Positions 48,736 through 59,200 of a stretch of 64,000 bases of DNA are shown one piece after another. Origin of the DNA: Owenia fusiformis (lineage: Eukaryota; Annelida; Polychaeta; Sabellida; Oweniidae). The stretch is taken from NCBI GenBank assembly GCA_903813345.2, contig CAIIXF020000002.1, positions 17,992,813-18,056,812 on the forward strand, read 5' to 3'. The notes under the pieces are model-generated. The model was not told the DNA's origin. It worked only from the letters and a program-made list of their open reading frames with translations, and ran no database searches. Every line of letters starts with the position of its first letter. Within the stretch, counting starts at the first letter, position 1. The translations under genes and the position numbers were made by a program.

Positions 48736-50049
48736 ATGAGAGTTACGTTACAGGACACTCAGCGGTCGTTATTAATGGTGATGGGAGTGCTGGTCATTTT
48801 CATCTTTGCATTTGACCAATACTTGGAGAGAGATACGAAACTAAAGATAGCTTCATATGAGACAAGATGGAGAAGCAGGGGACTACAATCGTTGACCAAC
48901 AGCACCAAAGATCCGCTAGGTGACTCTAAATTGTGGATGGCGATCAGTCGGAAATCAAACGCCAGATCGTTTGGGTACGATACAATGGTTTATAAAAGTC
49001 GTTTCGACGAACCAGACGCTCGACCAAGTGTCATCTCTTCCCTGGAGACTTATCATATGCAAGGTGAGCGTAAAAAATCAGAACCGATTGTTGAGGCGAA
49101 TGACGAAGCCGACACCGTGGACTTTAAAGAAATGATGACAGAGAGTGTAAAAACAATCGCAAACACTCCGAGTCAATATATACCGAGGATCAAGAGCTGG
49201 GAAGACATTTCGAACAATCCAAGAAAAATATTACTTTTTCCTGGGAACGGTCGCCTTGGTGACGAAATGTTTCAGTACTCCTCTGCGTGGGCGATTGCTA
49301 AGAAAACGAACAGGACGCTGTACATACCTTCAAACTCCCGTCTTCTCGAGATCTTCAGTAACATTAAAGCAGAAATATTCGATCTTAGATCTCTGCCCAA
49401 AGACATTAACCTCCCCGTACGATCAGGCCGAGGACCTTTCAAAAAAGACTTATTCAACGTAAAGGCGGCTAGCTTCGTGCTATACAACGGTTTGGGGAGC
49501 TTCAGTTACATTACAAACATTAAAGATGAAATTAAAAACCAGTATACATTCAACAGTGACATAAAATCAAAGGTTGATAACTTTTTTAAAACACTACCAA
49601 GTGCAATAAAGAACGAAAAAACTATTAACGTCGGGGTACACGTCAGACGTGGAGACCTATTATCGCTAGAAAATAACAGGAAAGGTTATCGTGTCCCAAC
49701 AGTTGACTATTTCCTCAAAACTATGCAACATTATGATCGAATTCTTAGTCCAACAAACATTCGCTATATCATATGTTCAGACGATCCAAAATGGGCCCGA
49801 GAGCATCTAAACTTTCCTAGTACACATTTCTGCCCCGGTGAATCGGACAGCATGGACTTGGCCATATTGGCTCGTTGTGATCACTCAATTATGTCCGTTG
49901 GGAGCTTTGGTGCATGGGGGTCGTACCTAAGTGGCGGAATGGTGACATTTTACCCATACCCCTACAGTGAGAATTCTGCCATGTGGAAACTGTGGCACAA
50001 ACACAAACACGAGAAAGTTCCAGCACACGGTCTTCCGTATTACAGTTGA
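48736..50049 (+). CDS. Alpha-1,2-fucosyltransferase-like protein (GT11 family)
   Basis: A 437-residue single-exon ORF. GT11 enzymes move L-fucose from GDP-fucose to the 2-position of galactose on Golgi glycans (vertebrate FUT1/FUT2 make the H antigen). The layout fits a type II Golgi enzyme: a short N-tail, a membrane anchor at about residues 12–28 (LLMVMGVLVIFIFAF), a stem to about 155, then the catalytic domain. Seen motifs are FPGNGRLGDEMFQY (168–181), GVHVRRGD (300–307, the GDP-fucose-binding motif), YIICSDDPKWA (344–354), and MDLAILARCDHSIMSVGSFG with WGSYLSGG (373–401). Possible N-glycosylation sites are N55 and N192. It is somewhat longer than mammalian FUT2 because of the stem. The first Met gives the complete anchor and follows a TATA box at a plausible distance. 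GDEMFQY replaces the usual GNQMxQY, a change worth noting in the substrate-binding loop. The exact acceptor cannot be told from sequence. Confidence 0.93.
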   Translation: MRVTLQDTQRSLLMVMGVLVIFIFAFDQYLERDTKLKIASYETRWRSRGLQSLTNSTKDPLGDSKLWMAISRKSNARSFGYDTMVYKSRFDEPDARPSVISSLETYHMQGERKKSEPIVEANDEADTVDFKEMMTESVKTIANTPSQYIPRIKSWEDISNNPRKILLFPGNGRLGDEMFQYSSAWAIAKKTNRTLYIPSNSRLLEIFSNIKAEIFDLRSLPKDINLPVRSGRGPFKKDLFNVKAASFVLYNGLGSFSYITNIKDEIKNQYTFNSDIKSKVDNFFKTLPSAIKNEKTINVGVHVRRGDLLSLENNRKGYRVPTVDYFLKTMQHYDRILSPTNIRYIICSDDPKWAREHLNFPSTHFCPGESDSMDLAILARCDHSIMSVGSFGAWGSYLSGGMVTFYPYPYSENSAMWKLWHKHKHEKVPAHGLPYYS

Positions 50050-50537
50050 GAATGACTAGAAATCTTCCGCTCAAACCTGGGATTTGAACTGATCCAATTC
50101 CTCTAGTCGTATTACATAGCATTACGAACGTTTTATGCTTGAACGTTCGATTGTATAAAAAACTGCCATTCAACAAGTAAAGTAAATGGACATACAGGCA
50201 TTTATAACTGAAAAACGTGTTATTGTAACAAAGTTACATTTAGCCAAAATATTATTTAATTGAATGGTTACATGCATCCTGCATGCATGTATTCAGCTAA
50301 TTAACAATTTTAGTGATCGGGTGTTTCAGTGCAATTATTTTTCACAGTGGTCAATTTCAAATATTGTAAATCTTAAGTTTCGGGGTGATAATGAATATGA
50401 TGCCAGTGCTGATTATTGGGATTGCGATAATAGGGTAATCCACAATTCACATGGTTTAGATGATTACGTAAACGGGTGGGAAATTCTGCTCTATCAAACC
50501 GTATAATTGTATCATTTTGGTCACTGGCATATTATGT
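50050..50537. other. 3' flank of the fucosyltransferase gene
   Basis: Presumed 3' UTR and downstream DNA. No canonical AATAAA occurs close to the stop; the nearest I see are at about 50758 and 51185, so the 3' UTR may be long or may use a variant signal. Confidence 0.4.
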
Positions 50538-50681
50538 AATGCCTTGGCCACATTTGCTCCGATTCATCGGCCGACGCCGGCCGATTGAATATTCTGTTCA
50601 GAACTGAATACAATTGTGAACAGGATACTCAATCGGCAGGGCGACGGCCGATGAATCCGAGCAAATGTGACCCAGACATTA
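50538..50681. mobile_element. 144-bp palindromic MITE
   Basis: Nearly the whole segment is an imperfect palindrome: TAATGCCTTGGCCACATTTGC at the left mirrors GCAAATGTGACCCAGACATTA at the right. The inner ATTCATCGGCCG/CGGCCGATGAAT and TGTTCAGAACTG/…GTGAACAGG also pair. No coding capacity. Confidence 0.8.
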
Positions 50682-51862
50682 GATAGGTAGGTTACCTTAG
50701 TGTATTCAAATCCCCATGCCAGTTGGGTTTTAACAGTTCACAGGTCATTCAACTATTTAATAAAGAAATTTAAAGTACAAGCGGAAATGTGTTTAATTGA
50801 AAAATTTGTAAAAAAAACTGACGTCAGGCCGATTGAAAATACACAAAACGATATACGTCAGATGTCCAGGCTTACTTTATAATAAAAGAGCGTTGACATG
50901 CAACGAACTAAAAAAATCAGTGAGGGCTTTGACTCCAGCTGATATGCTAGAAAGAATTATTTTCATTTTGCATGTTAAGCTTTCATAATAGGGGAAATTA
51001 AAAAAAGTTTGAAATCATTTTATAGTACACCTGAATTTTTTAGAAGAATTTGTATGAATTGACATGACGTCAATATTTGATTTTATAATCGCCACACCTA
51101 GGTGCAGTGTGACAAACGTTCAAACCATGTCCAATTTTTCTTTGTAAGAATATTTATTTAATGTTTAAGTGTTGTTTTGAGTTTAATAAAATCAGATTAT
51201 AAACAAATACACTGTCTTGTGTGATATCTGTCTATGAGCACATCTAAATGGGGTAGACCTAATCAATGACGATAATTGTTGTTGTTGTGACACCCCTTTT
51301 TGACGGTAAAACTACATTCAGGGAGTAGCCAAAACCTCATCTTGCAGCTATCTAAACATCCATATCCATTTGTTTGTAAAATAATATGTCATCATAAAGT
51401 ATTCACAAAAATGCTAAGATTTTTTGAGTATTTGTTTTATGGTCCTCTGTCTGTATGCAGAAGGTATGGCCGAGTCAATATTAAAATTTATGATCCCATT
51501 GATCTGTCAATGTGCATTTGAATTAAATTAAATGAAGTATTCAACCTATATGCAAGCTAGATAGATACACTATATATATTTGAAAATAATCCAGATTTTG
51601 TTTCACATCATGTGTAACCTTGACAATAATTTATTTTAAACATTTCAAAAATTGAATTTATGTAATCGGAAATGACACATTACGATTCACTAGTCCCAAA
51701 ATAACATTGCAATTTGTACTTGTGGTATTGTATAAAAATAATTTAGAATCCGGAAGTCCACACATGGAGTAGAAGCCACAAAAACAATTTTGCAATAAAA
51801 AACACAGCATGCTTTGATATCACTTGTCGCATCTCCAAAAATGCGAGGCATGATGTAATCAT
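50682..51862. other. Intergenic sequence
   Basis: AT-rich. AATAAA motifs near 50758 and 51185 could serve the fucosyltransferase transcript. No exon recognised. Confidence 0.4.
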
Positions 51863-52351
51863 ACCGGAATAGCCTGACAACGGTAAAGTCAGATACCGTT
51901 GTCACAAATGGCGTTCCACATAACCGTCGCTTCATTTAGATTTTCATGAACTGCATGTTTAATAGAGCACCTAGACGAAATTCCTTTGGAACAACAATCA
52001 ATAAAAGTGTCTTTATACTAATTGTACAGTTAATAATGTTCTACCATCGAAATGAAGTCTTTAATTTAACCGATCAAAATTAGATACGGGACAACGGAGA
52101 CTGTATTACAACATGCCGTTGTCTTTGTAAATCATTTCAAATTTAGATTCCGTTGTCATTGACGATATCGAAATTCGATCGAAATTGGGATTTCATATGA
52201 TACATCATCACAAGAGCTTAATACATGCACAGAATTAGCGACGATAAAATCCCATGAAATGAGGACCAAGTGATTAAAGAGCGGAAGCGACGGTTATGTC
52301 CGCCATTTGTAACAACGATATCTGACTTTACCATTGTAAGGCTATTCCGGT
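51863..52351. repeat. Inverted repeat with ~70-bp arms
   Basis: 51863–51933 (ACCGGAATAGCCTGACAACGG…CCGTCGCTTC) is the imperfect reverse complement of 52284–52351. Arm differences include a 3-bp indel. The 350-bp centre is AT-rich. The two arms encode similar short peptides (…VTT(V/I)SDFT(V/I)VRLFR) on opposite strands, which follows from the repeat and is not evidence of a gene. Probably a fold-back transposon. Confidence 0.65.
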
Positions 52352-53155
52352 GTGGAAATGTAATATTTAGTTTGAATCAAAATGCAAATAGCATTGTACA
52401 TCTATTGTACTTTTGGAGTCGTGATACAAGTATATTAATCAGTTTGAGCGCAGATGGGCTACTTTAAAGTTACAAAGACGTGCTCTCTTAAGACACAAAG
52501 TCAGACAATATGTTTTTTGGAGGGGGGGGGGGTTCTGTTCGATATAATAATATGTATGACGGCAAACACAGCATATAATATGAGAATCTGGTTTATGAAT
52601 GAACTTAGCTAAACGAACTTGTACACGGATGTGTAAAATTATGGTTTAACTGTGATAAATTCTCCCCTCCGGTAGTATTCACTTGCAATTGTTGGGTATA
52701 AAGGTATTAGGAAAATAGTTTTAACAAGGTCCATTGTAAAATCAAATGAGAGGGTGGGACAGTAATCCATAGGGGTCATAATGTTACACGTCTTCGCAAT
52801 ATCTCTTAAAACGTGTTCGTATTACCCCAGACCCCCACCGATTCTCACACTATGTAATGTCAGAATGATGCGTAGCTTGTCGTTCATATTATTCAAATAT
52901 TGACTGTCCATCGAATTGAATTATATATGAATATGTAAATACAGAATGATAATACTAGCAATTAAGACTAAGCATATTAATATTTCAAACTCTTTTATAA
53001 TGGCCACTCAATTTTTTAAATAAAATGTGAACATACAACTCAGAACAATTATCTAGTTTCAAGTCACACGTTTATTCCCACCATATAGTATAAACATTTA
53101 TGCAAGATGGTCCTTGTGCCTTGTGTTCATAAATAGCAGATGTACGTACTGGCTT
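52352..53155. other. Intergenic sequence
   Basis: AT-rich; a G10 run at about 52521–52530. No supported gene or repeat. Confidence 0.4.
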
Positions 53156-53967
53156 CAGTGGCGTAGCTACGTGTACGCCAAGTACGCCCAGGCGTACTCT
53201 CAAATTTTAAGGAAAAATAAAATTTACCTGATTAATTGTGATGAAAAATAAATATTTTACCAAGAGATAGAAATCGATAGGAGATCTATGAAGACTCGTG
53301 TTAATAAATAAAAAAGTTCTCAAATATTTCATTTTCTTTGTTTTGAATCAGTTAGCTACTGATAATTAGAGAATTTTATTTCGTTTCAGTTGAGTTGACA
53401 TTTCTTCCTTGGCCATGATACATATCCATAGGGAACAGGATATAAACATTGATACTGTTATTGACATGTTCGCAAATGCAAAAAACAGAAAGATAGAATT
53501 TATTCTATAGAATCACGTACAGATTGTTAAGATCCGAAATGGAGTTGAGACGGTCGTGTAACTGTTCTTTTATTGTTAACCATCTTGTGAGCTAGATAAA
53601 AACAAACACAGAAAAAATAATAATATTTCATGGAGAATGACCACAAAAGCTTAAAACAATGAGCCTCATACATACAGTTTTAGGTAGCCTAAAAAATAAA
53701 ATCGCCTTGATAGACGGCTTCGATCGCCGGTGGCATGATTATATAGAATCTGTCTATTTTGTTTCCCGAATATTATCTGTTAATACAGTTAATTCAATCC
53801 CTTTAACAATACATATTTCCTTCATTGAATTAAGAGTGTTTAGTGTGTCCCCTATCTTCTGAAAACCCGGGATCTTCCTATTTTATGGAACCATCGTTTT
53901 GTTAATTTTGATAAAACCGGGAAATCATACGGGCGTACACTCGCAAAATGGGCTAGCTACGCCTCTG
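53156..53967. mobile_element. hAT-type non-autonomous element (5-bp target duplication)
   Basis: The ends CAGTGGCGTAGCTACG and CTAGCTACGCCTCTG are imperfect inverted repeats of the CAGTGGCG type seen in hAT transposons. The element is flanked by GGCTT on both sides (53151–53155, 53968–53972). The subterminal TGTACGCC…GGCGTAC adds a short palindrome. A 67-codon ORF at 53659–53862 does not resemble a hAT transposase. Some hAT groups make 5-bp duplications instead of the usual 8, so the superfamily call is likely but not certain. Confidence 0.75.
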
Positions 53968-54042
53968 GGCTTAGTGTACAAATTACAATTTCGGATGATT
54001 ATATATGATTATATATCCTCTTCTGGGTATACCTATAAAAAA

Positions 54043-54100
54043 AGATTATCTTATATGAGGTTCGGGATATTGGGATTATCCCGAGGCGAATATAATATGT
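54043..54100 (+). repeat. Partial copy of the 36479–37022 element family
   Basis: AGATTATCTTATATGAGG, then GGGATATTGGGATTATCCCG and AGGCGAATATAATAT closely match 36482–36539. Only this end is present. Confidence 0.75.
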
Positions 54101-56076
54101 TTTTGTTAAATTTGTTGAAAAAAGACATTTACAAATTACAGTTTGTAATGCTTAGAATCATGGGCTTTAATACAACCACACTTAGAACTCCTGCTGCAGA
54201 TTTTAATGGATTCTGTTTTTACATGATATCATGTAATGACTCTACTGACTCTATATACATGTCATATGGATGTTATTACAAGGATTTTTCCTGACAAATA
54301 ACCATTAATTTGATCCAGGTTAGGCACTGAGTTAGTTCAATAATTGGCCACCAGGCGGTAGGTTGAGAGAAATAGGGCGTCTTTAGGTTCGTAACTTTAA
54401 ATTACACCCACTCTGCCACGCTACCCATCCAGATAATTTCATTATCTTTCCCTTAATTCCAGCGTCTGCTGAGATTAGTATAAATTTATTTGCCCCATAT
54501 GTATGTATTTATTATTTCAGAAAAGGGATTCATTACTACGCGATTGTCCCATGAAATCTAACTTGAAAGAACCCTAGGCCTTGCTCTAGAACTCACATTT
54601 GTTAAGTGGAAATGAACTCACCGATTTCGCTGATAAATTCTTGCCAAAATGTTACCATCGACTTACAGTAAGCATGTTGTGTAACAAAAGTAAATGAATT
54701 TTAATGTTATTGGGCCAAGTTGTTATAAAAGCTAACCGGCCTTTCCCAAAACTGAATTTTCGGCTAGTGCGCCAAAGTTTCTGGATGCATTGTGATAACG
54801 CTCGGAAGCGACTAAAGTTAAACACAGGCTCTATTAAAGTAGGTTTGGTTGACTGGATATAATAACATTTTAAGGTATTCGCTAGGTTGAAAAGCTTAAG
54901 TTTGTGGTTTATGGTTTGATTTAACAGAAGATATTCATTTTAACACCTAGAAAAAATATTTTTCAAAAATAAAATTTTCAAAGTGACTTTAGTATGTTTA
55001 TTTTTATGAAGACTTATCGCAGAGGTCTGGTTTATTGAAATTAAGTAATCATGTAGAAATGAATGTCTTCGTGTTCGTACTTAATATATATACAAATCAG
55101 GATTAAATGCAACACTCTCGTAATGTGTGGTATTTATATCGCAGTGTTTCAGAGGTAGAACATTTAAGGTCGCATATAAGTATTAACGATGTGAACTATA
55201 CAAACTCAGCAATTTACGTGACAAAATGTCCCAATTTCGTTACAAAATGTCACAACATGCTAATCGTGTTGTAAAGTGTAACAATTTGTTGAAGACGCTA
55301 ATCGCTGACGTCGAACTCCGCCATACAATATAATATAAACGCTTTAACAACATGTCACTAGTATCTCTTCGTTATGACATAAAAATGGAATAAAAGCGAT
55401 ATACAATGGTTACCTTATCATTATGTACAAATTGTATAATCACATTTCAGAAAATGTACAGAGTACAGAAACGACATCTTTATCACAAAAAACATGTTAA
55501 AACCATATCATAAATATTTACAACAACGTCGCTACTGCACCCATGGCTATACATGACTCGGTAGCTGTATGTAAAACATAGTCCTAATGAAATAAGGTAG
55601 AAAAATATCTTAAGTTCCACAGCCTTTAGTTATGCATCATAGAATTCCTTCATCCTAGCATTGCTCAATATAGCGTAACACCGAAAAACAAGATAATAAC
55701 AACTAATACGCCAACCGCTGTTACAGACGCCCAATGCCATCCACAAAAAGTTGGAGACCATAACAATATGCCAACGCTTGTGTTGGTGACATAAAAATTC
55801 AAATGAATTGTTCCATCCGTCTGGATGAATTGAGATGCTTAGTTACTTCGTTCAGTTTTAGATGGGCATATTTCATCGATACAGTGTATTATGCTGGGAA
55901 AAGTTGCTAAATTGTCTTAACTGCACTCGATCATTTTTAGAGGCTTGGCTCCCCGGGGCGTAAAGATGGTATAACATTTAGGTTTATCAATTGCACAACC
56001 CCGGGGAGACTCTTGAGCTCTATCACATCCGGGTGTTTGATATCATAACCCAGAGCGCCCCCTGGGCTAGTATAAG
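54101..56076. other. Sequence between fucosyltransferase region and receptor gene; receptor 3' flank
   Basis: Largely AT-rich without a called gene. The part just below 56077 is presumably the receptor's 3' UTR (minus strand). I found no clear canonical poly(A) signal close to the stop. Confidence 0.4.
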
Positions 56077-56280
56077 TTACTCCTCTCCCTTGATCTTGTT
56101 GAATGCATCTACGATCATAGTCTGGAATTCTGCAGTATACACGGCCCAGTAGGCGCAGTTGAAGATGACAAAGAAGACAGGGAATATGATACGTGAGCAG
56201 TTGTCGACATATTGCGCTGTACAACCCCTTCCCTTGTTATAAGCCAATACTGAGCTACGGTCTCTTTTCTTGTTACCCTT
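56077..56280 (-). CDS. Receptor terminal exon: end of M3–M4 loop, M4, stop
   Basis: 204 bp. The acceptor TTGATTTTCAG precedes AAG GGT AAC. It encodes 67 residues ending KIKGEE and the stop. M4 is [20 protein letters not shown], followed by a 15-residue tail. Confidence 0.88.
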   Translation of the reverse strand, partial: KGNKKRDRSSVLAYNKGRGCTAQYVDNCSRIIFPVFFVIFNCAYWAVYTAEFQTMIVDAFNKIKGEE

Positions 56281-59200
56281 CTGAAAATCAAAGAAAAAGC
56301 ATTTATACCTCTGAAACACGAAACTAACTGAATGGAATCTCAGGTACATATGTATACGGGGTGTTATCTTACTAAATATAGGTACGTGTACATAGAAATG
56401 TATAATAACATTAAAAAATAAATTGTGATATCCATTGGCAAAATGAATAACCGGAGGATCGCCTCGATAAACTCCAGAAAACCAATATGCAGATGATATT
56501 GTGACGATATACTCCGGAAAACCCAATATGCGGAGGATATTTTGAGGAAATACTTCGCTTGTTGATTTCCCGCCAAATTGACTCTATTTGGCATGAAATT
56601 CATTTTACAATGATATTATACACTCCTTGTAAGTGTAGGACAATAAGAACATCCTATGATTTTTTCAGAATATCATTTTAATCTACTCGGTGATATTAAT
56701 ATATGTACTCGTTTGCTCTGCTCTCTCCTGCAGATATCAATATCACTTCGTAGTTAAAAACGATATTCCTCAAAATCATAGGATATCCTATAATTGCGTC
56801 ACTTATAATTGTGAAATTCTTCTTTCTCACCAACGGAGTCGTTGTTACATTTTTTTAATACGTTTGGAATAGCATGCTCAATATGGACATTCAGAATTAC
56901 CTTTCCAGTTTCTATATCTCTATGCCTTGCCTGCTTATCTTTTTCAACCGTGGACATAACATTGACAACGGCGTATTCTAACAGGGCAAGGAACACAAAT
57001 AACATGCATGCTGCCATCCACACGTCCATAGCTTTAGGGTAAGACACCCTTGGTACCTGCAACAGACATAGGGTAGGTTTTGCCAAGTACATGGGGCAAA
57101 AAGCATATTGGGTACCCGGGGTGGGTACCTATACCTCCTTCACGGAAATAAATATATATCAAAATATATTACATGTTTTGTTTTCAAATCTTCAGAGTTG
57201 ATAGATAATTAAATGATGTATCACTGGTAAGAAAATCGAAGGTATTGGTCTATAAAAAGCATCCGTGTAAAAAAGCGTCCATTACTTATTGATCACCCCT
57301 CGTATATATATCATATAGTTTGGTTTAAATCACATTGAACTTGATTGTTATCGATTTTGTAACTTCCCTGCCTGTTTTGTAACTTCCCTGCCGAAATTGT
57401 TTTTCAAACGCTTCCAAATGAGCTTACCGTTCGTGTGTTATTACCAGGATTTGCATTTTTTTCAATGAAAATTATGACTACAACCATACGTAAACAGAAT
57501 TTTGGTATAATTTCACAAAGAGAAAAAACGGCTATTTTCTAAAATACATAGGACTGTTACTTTATTTCAGGATACATTCGATCTATTTATCAGCCAATGA
57601 AATGAAAATATGAATTGAAACATTTTCTACATACCACTACAATGTATTCAAAAACTTTGTATTTGAAATTGGTATGCTTAGTGAAGATTGCTTGCAGCAA
57701 ACTAGAGATATTCCATTTCCTTTAAAAGATAAGTGAAGGCATATCCCTCGTCTACAACGACAATTCGTTGCCAAAGTGAGTTATTTTTAAAATATGATCA
57801 AATTCTATACTAAGAGGGCTGATCTGAAAAAGTCACTCCACCTGGTGGGAATCGAACCCACAACCCCCTAATTACATATCGAGTGCTCTGTAGTGAAACC
57901 AACTATTACATATCAAGATAAGTGTTGACATACCCCTTGTCTAGAGCCTGTTAGTTGTGTGGTCATAGTGAGGACTGTAGTGATACCGAGTGCTATTCTT
58001 GCAGGTACAGCCTCCTTATTAATCCAGAACGCCACCCAAGAGAGAATAACGATCAGCATCGACGGTATATAAGTCTGCAACAGGTAGTATCCTATCTGTC
58101 TCTTTAAATGAAACACTGCTCTCAACGAGGAAAAACTTCCTACAAATCAACATATTTGATGTGATAAAGGGTTTTAAATACATACTTGCCTTGTCATTGC
58201 GAATTACAAGTAGGCTAGTACCTGTAAATACATTTTATTCTTATATGGCGATTGTAGGAAAACGATGACCATTGAATATGAAAATAGCTATAGGCTATAC
58301 TTATTAACTATTTATTAAAGTACCAACAAACAGATTCTACATCTAATAACTACTTTTACATTTGGGGTAATGTGCATTAGATGTTCGTGGGTTACCCATT
58401 TTAATTTGGTAATCGTTTATCATAATGCTATTTATTATTTTATATCTCAGTGTTTGGTAGGGGCATGGCATTATCTCTAGAAATAAAAAATGAGAGCATT
58501 TGCTAAGAAACTTTCTGGTCTGGCCTCGTATATTAGGTACAGTTTTCAGGAATTGACGCATTTTTGTTATACTACACGATATGCCAATGCATAACGCAAT
58601 GACCAATATCATATTGTATATCATCAGCATATTACGCATGCTGATAAAAAATTAAGAATAACTTTATTGAAGCATGCTTTGATAAATTAAACTCATTAAC
58701 AAAGAAGGATCAAATAGATAAATGGTTAATCTGACATTGCTACGTCCACATGCAGTGCAGCAGCCTGGAAAATTGAACAGAACTCATAGTAAAATGAGTA
58801 CATTCGTAGGAAATACACTTCTCACCATAGGTTTGGTAAGCGCAAGGCTGGATCACTGTTCAAAACCAGTGAGCAGGGTGTTCCAAAAGTAACAGGACAT
58901 GTGCTGGCATTTTGTTAAAATCAATCTGCACCAAATGCCTTCAAAACTTTGCATAATGTACTTTCAGGTATTGCAACTCAATCTGTAAAGTTTCTTAAAA
59001 AATATATAATTTTTAGCGATTAAAGAAAATAATAAAAGTCATTTGCCGAACTATCGTAATCGAGGAACAAATTGAGACACTGATATGCTATCAAATGAAA
59101 ACTTCCCAGTTGTCAAACTTATAGAGGGGAGTGTACATGAGCAGTAAAAGACCTTTGCATGCATCGCATAACTATCAGAAAATAAGAATATAAAGCCATG

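Noticed and set aside
53899-54294. 131-codon plus-strand ORF
   Set aside because: It runs across the end of the hAT-type element and the partial hairpin element, so it is a chance join of repeats.
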